A model generated the notes under the pieces. It was not told the origin of the DNA and made no database searches. It worked only from the letters and a program-made list of their open reading frames with translations. From NCBI RefSeq assembly GCF_018446385.1, contig NC_056001.1:7397600-7461599 (forward strand): a DNA stretch of 64,000 nucleotides. The letters are read 5' to 3'. The first letter of the stretch is position 1. Each line of letters starts with the position of its first letter. Source of the stretch: Zingiber officinale. Its lineage: Eukaryota > Streptophyta > Magnoliopsida > Zingiberales > Zingiberaceae. Both the position numbers and the translations under genes were made by a program. Positions 60,007-64,000 of the stretch are shown one piece after another.

Positions 60007-60214
60007 CTTGCCTCCCCTTCAAGTCTAGTCGAAGGAGGCGATTAGTCCGACTGACTGGACTATTGTTTCGCCGAACGGCTCTTCCAGGAAATTATTATCC
60101 GCTCGGCCGATGAGGCGGTAATTACGGCCTCCGTCAACGCCATCGTCCCTCCTTTCTTGTGCTCGAAAGGGGATTTCTGTCGAAGTATTTTTGATAAGCG
60201 AGTCGAACGGCCGT

Positions 60215-62098
60215 ACGTTGCCTTATCCTTCCGCTCGGACGTTTATAGACGCCGGCTCGTCTCTCGATATTTAACGTCGGAGCTCGACGGCGCGGATATT
60301 TATAGCCGGTCGGCGCGGCTCTCGATCTTTAGCGACGGGGCTCGTCGGTCTTCCGCTCGGACGTTTATAGACGCCGGCTCGTCTCCCGGTTTCCCGGCCG
60401 GAGGGTTTATAGACGCCGGACCGTCTCTCGATTTTTAACGACGGAGCTCGTCGGTCTTCTGCTCGGGGATTTATAGACGCCGGCTCGTCTCCCGGTTTCC
60501 TGGCCGGAGGGTTTATAGACGCCAGACCGTCTCTCGATTTTTAACGACGGAGCTCGTCGGTCTTACCTCGAGGATTTATAGGCCTCGTCTCCGGTTTCCG
60601 TAGGAGGGTTTATAGGCGGACCGTCTCTCAATTTTAACGGAGCTCGTCGGTCTTGCTCGAGGATTAATAGGCGGCTCGTCTCTCGATCTTTAACGGAGCT
60701 CGTCGACGCGGATATTTATAGCGGTCGGCGCGGCTCTATCTTCGGAGCTCGTCGGCGCGGATATTTATAGCCGGTCGGCGCGGCTCTCGATCTTTAACGA
60801 CGGAGCTCGTCGGCGCGGATATTTATAGCCGGTCGGCGCGGCTCTCGATCTTTAACGACGGAGCTCGTCGGCGCGGATATTTATAGCCGGTCGGCGCGGC
60901 TCTCGATCTTTAACGACGGAGCTCGTCGGAGCGGATATTTATAGCCGGTCGGCGCGGCTCTCGATCTTTAACGACGGAGCTCGTCGGCGCGGATATTTAT
61001 AGCCGGTCGGCGCGGCTCTCGATTTTTAACGACGGAGCTCGTCGGCGCGGATATTTATAGCCGGTCGGCGCGACACTCGATCTTTAACGACGGAGCTCGT
61101 CGACGCGGATATTTATAGCCGATCGGCGCGGCTCTCGATCTTTAACGACGGAGCTCGTCGGCGCGGATATTTATAGCCGGTCGGCGCGGCTCTCGATCTT
61201 TAACGACGGAGCTCGTCGGTCTTCCGCTCGGACGTTTATAGACGCCGGCTCGTCTCTCGATCTTTAACGACGGAGCTCGTCGGTCTTCCGCTCGGACGTT
61301 TATAGACGTCGGCTCGTCTCTCGATCTTTAACGTCGGTGCTCGACGGCGCGGATATTTATAGCCGGTCGGCGCGGCTCTCGATCTTTAACGACGGAGCTC
61401 GTCGGTCTTCCGCTCGGACGTTTATAGACGCCGGCTCGTCTCTCGATCTTTAGCTCGTCGGCACGGATATTTATAGCCGGTCGGCGCGGCTCTCGATCTT
61501 TAACGACGGAGCTCGTCGGCGCGGATATTTATAGCCGGTCGGCGCGACTCTCGATCTTTAACGACGGAGCTCGTCGGCGCGGATATTTATAGCCGGTCGG
61601 CGCGGCTCTCGATCTTTAACGACGGAGCTCGTCGGCGCGGATATTTATAGCCGGTCGGCGCGGCTCTCGATCTTTAACGTCGGAGCTCGACGGTCTTCCG
61701 CTCGGGGATTTATAGACGCCGGCTCGTCTCTCGATCTTTAACGTCGGAGCTCGACGGCGCGGATATTTATAGCCGGTCGGTAGCGGCTCGATCTTTAACG
61801 CGGAGCTCGTCGGTAGCGGATATTTATAGCGCGCGCCTCTCGATCTTTAACGACGGAGCTCGTCGGCGTGGATATTTATAGCCGGTCGACGCGGCTCTCG
61901 ATCTTTAACGACGGAGCTCGTCGGCGCGGATATTTATAGCCGGTCGGCGCGGCTCTCGATCTTTAACGACGGAGCTCGTCGGCGCGGATATTTATAGTCG
62001 GTCGGCGCGGCTCTCGATCTTTAACGACGGAGCTCGTCGGCGCGGATATTTATAGCCGGTCGGCGCGGCTCTCGATCTTTAACGACGGAGCTCGTCGG
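60215..62098 (+). repeat. 58-bp satellite array inside the LTR element
   Basis: About thirty units of cggcgcggatatttatagcc then ggtcggcgcggctctcgatc then tttaacgacggagctcgt. A second unit type has tcttccgctcggacgtttat then agacgccggctcgtctc in place of the middle. The two types alternate in blocks; the left end (60540-60760) is eroded by small deletions while the central units are nearly identical. Confidence 0.9.
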
Positions 62099-62119
62099 GC
62101 TTTTAGGCCTAGTTTGGAC

Positions 62120-62705
62120 AACGTTTACCTGGCCGAACGGCACAGGGTCTTCGGAATTGAGCCTTTAGCTCGTACAATATACCTCCGGCTGAGCAGCTCG
62201 GGGCCTTCAGATACTATACCTCCGGCTGAGCAGCTCGGGGCCTTCGTCGTCGAGCGCTTGGCTCAGATAATTTACCTCCGGCCGAGCGGCACGGGGCCTT
62301 CAGATACTATACCTCCGGCTGAGCAGCTCGGGGCCTTCGTCGTCGAGTGCTTGGCTCCTATAATTTACCTCCGGCCGAGCGGCACGGGGCCTTCGGATAC
62401 TATACCTCCGGCTGAGCAGCTCGGGGCCTTCGTCGTCGAGCGCTTGGCTCGGATAATTTACCTCCGGCCGAACGGCACGGGGCCTTCGGATACTATACCT
62501 CCGGCTGAGCAGCTCGGGGCCTTCAGATACTATACCTCCGGCTGAGCAGCTCGGGGCCTTCGTCGTCGAGCGCTTGGCTCGGATAATTTACCTCCGGCCG
62601 AGCGGCACGGGGCATTCAGATACTATACCTCCGGCTGAGCAGCTCGGGGCCTTCGTCGTCGAGCGCTTGGCTCGGATAATTTACCTCCGGCCGAGCGGCA
62701 CGGGC
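62120..62705 (+). repeat. ~93-bp tandem array
   Basis: Units of the form acctccggctgagcagctcg, gggccttcgtcgtcgagcgc, ttggctcggataatttacct, ccggccgagcggcacggggc and cttcggatactat recur five to six times. The unit length is near a multiple of three, so one reading frame stays open for 143 codons without meaning. Confidence 0.85.
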
Positions 62706-63023
62706 TTCTCATCGAGCCTTTGGCTCGGCTGATATACTCCTGGCCGAGCGGCACGGGCTTCCCATCGAGCTAGGGGCTCGGGAAATATATTCCCCGGCCG
62801 AACGGCACGGGATCTTCCCATCGAGCTCGGGGCTCGGTTTATTTACTCCCGGCCGAGTTGCACGGGATTTATCCCATCGAGCCTTTGGCTCGGTTAATAT
62901 ACTCCCGGCCGAGCGGCACGGGATTTATCCCATCGAGCCTTTGGCTCGGTTGATATACTCCCGACCGAGCGGCACGAGATCTTCCCATCGAGCTCGGGGC
63001 TCGGTTTATTTACTCCCGGCCGA
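62706..63023 (-). repeat. third 56-bp repeat block
   Basis: About five units of the 56-bp repeat in the same orientation as the right arm (57286-57850), ending in the truncated start of the right LTR. Confidence 0.85.
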
Positions 63024-63762
63024 GAATGGGAGTCCCCATTTAGCAGAGTCAACGCCACGTGGAGGTCGAAAGGTAAAAGGCCAACCAGAAGCTTGGCCAA
63101 GCGGATAATGATGGTGACGACCAGATGAAGCTTCCGAGCGGAAGCAATACACCCCGGCGGGAAGTCGGGGTTCCGACGCTCATGATGAACAGTATAGTAG
63201 TGCCGAGCGGATGGCCCGCTCGGCCGAAGGAATAAAGTATCAACACTGCGAACAGTCCAGAGCACATGACCAAGAATACCCCGAACGGACGTATACCTTA
63301 GTCCGGTCGGACGTGATGGGACTGCCGAGCGGCATGCCGCTCGGTGCGGAAACAGAAGGGCTAGAATGACAAGATAGAAGATTATGCTGTCTCATCAGAA
63401 GATTATGCTGTCCCATCAGAGACGTGCTCGGACTGTAGCAGTAAGGGGTCAGGCAAGCTCCTTTGACAAGCCCATACTGGGTATGGGCTGAGGACACGTG
63501 TGTGCCTCGGTGTATGTGCATCAGCCTCCCCAGAGCTCTATATAAGAGCCCGCAGACTTCGCCGGAGGTATGAAAACTCTGATCTTCGGAGCTATTTCAT
63601 CGTCTTCTTCTTGCCTGACTTGAGCGTCGGAGGGTCGTCGCCGGGGACCCCTCCCCGGCCCGACTTCTGTGCAGGTTCGCCGGAGGTCTGTGCAGCTGGT
63701 CGGAGATAGAGGAGAGCGCCACGTGCCCAGCGTCCTTCGATTCAGCGACTCGGACAGGATCA
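63024..63762 (+). repeat. right outer LTR, 5' edge missing
   Basis: It matches the left LTR from gaatgggagtcccc onward; the first ~14 bp (TGATCCGGCAGTAA) are replaced by 56-bp repeat sequence, and no purine tract precedes it. The 3' end GGACAGGATCA and the target duplication are intact. Confidence 0.85.
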
Positions 63763-64000
63763 AGTGTGTTAGTCTCCCTGTGTTTAAGATGTTGAATGTC
63801 CACTAATTAAATGAGTTAGCAACAACTCACTTAATTAATATCTTAGTCCAAGAGTAGTACCACTCAACCTCATCGTCATGTCGGACTAAGTCCACCTACA
63901 GGGTTTAACATGACAATCCTTATGAGCTCCTCTTGGGGTCATTCTCAACTTAGATTACTAGAACACAGTTTCCTTCTATAATCAACAACACACACTATAA
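63763..64000 (-). repeat. 5' LTR of the Angela-like element, part 2
   Basis: It resumes the interrupted LTR (agtgtgttagtctccctgtg) and matches about 48270-48507. By comparison with the partner LTR, roughly 480 bp lie beyond the window. Confidence 0.88.

Larger units (their letters stand above)
55549..63762 (+). mobile_element. repeat-only LTR element nested in the copia LTR
   Basis: Inserted with a perfect 5-bp duplication, agtgt (55544-55548 and 63763-63767), at a site that is uninterrupted in the partner LTR (near 48270). Termini are TGATCCGGCAG and GGACAGGATCA. Outer LTRs are 55549-56271 and 63024-63762. The 6.75-kb interior contains no pol: a short gag-start-like segment in three copies (one plus, two minus), two inverted LTR copies, 56-bp arrays in opposite orientation, a 58-bp satellite of about thirty units and a ~93-bp array. 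A minus-strand sequence TTGGCGCCGTCTGTGGGAA beside an inner LTR is a gypsy-type primer site (Tat/Retand-like by recall), which fits a Ty3-type ancestor. Confidence 0.85.
46364..64000 (-). mobile_element. decayed long-LTR copia element (Angela-like), runs off the window
   Basis: On the minus strand: the 5' LTR lies at 53647 and beyond (interrupted by the insertion 55549-63762 and continuing past 64000), the primer site TGGTATCAGAGC at 53633-53644, pol remnants at 51660-49560, a purine tract (AAGTGGAAGAT) near 48990, and the 3' LTR at 46364-48986. LTRs of about 2.6 kb and the RT text near 49700-49850 (KKSFLPFKHGVALSKEM, AIGSLMYV) suggest the Angela lineage. No gag is recognisable. Many stops and shifts in pol. 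The left flank is cacgc; the right flank is outside the window, so the duplication cannot be checked. Confidence 0.85.

Noticed and set aside
62114-62545. 143-codon repetitive protein
   Set aside because: Explained by a ~93-bp tandem unit being a multiple of three; no codon-level constraint is visible.

Overview
This window is nuclear DNA of a flowering plant, most likely a monocot of the ginger order. The evidence is spliced plant genes with GT-AG (and one GC-AG) introns, plant-specific families (CFL1-type WW protein, NHL/LEA_2 protein, Ole e 1-like secreted protein, GONST1-type nucleotide-sugar transporter), tRNA-derived SINEs and dense nested LTR retrotransposons. The ginger-order placement rests on my impression of the LTR families (LTRs full of GCTCGG/CCGAGC motifs; LTRs opening TGTTGGTGCA) and is inference.

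Layout. 1-4.6 kb: an old SINE, an LTR remnant on the minus strand with degenerate tandem repeats, then a two-exon CFL1-like gene (minus). 4.6-6.8 kb: no gene seen. 6.8-13.1 kb: a decayed Ty1/copia element, flanked by a 5-bp duplication, with one SINE in its 5' LTR and a second SINE in its integrase region; that second SINE is itself split by a hAT-type element. 13.1-16.3 kb: an intronless NHL gene (plus) between a SINE upstream and a tandemly duplicated SINE downstream. 16.4-19.4 kb: a two-exon Ole e 1-like gene (minus) whose intron holds a MITE and a solo LTR. 20.8-21.7 kb: a second solo LTR of the same type. 22.8-30.6 kb: a nine-coding-exon GDP-mannose transporter gene (minus); every exon phase closes to one 447-codon frame. 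31.8-34.3 kb: a broken endogenous badnavirus-like insertion (minus). 34.45-40.54 kb: a non-autonomous LTR retrotransposon with a perfect 5-bp duplication and an unusual internal gene-like module. 41.9-45.05 kb: a non-autonomous CACTA transposon that seems to have captured the first coding part of a TTC5-like gene. 46.36 kb to the window end: a decayed long-LTR copia element (minus). Its 5' LTR is interrupted by an 8.2-kb LTR element (55549-63762) made almost entirely of tandem and inverted repeats.

The four host genes are not functionally linked: cuticle/epidermal regulation, a membrane-anchored stress-type protein, a secreted Ole e 1 protein and Golgi nucleotide-sugar import. The rest is a stratified record of transposition in which order of insertion can be read from interrupted boundaries and target-site duplications. 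The most unusual object is the repeat-only LTR element near the right end: it has head-to-head 56-bp arrays forming a large palindrome, two inverted internal LTR copies, one of them flanked by both PPT-like and PBS-like sequence, and a 58-bp satellite array of about thirty units.
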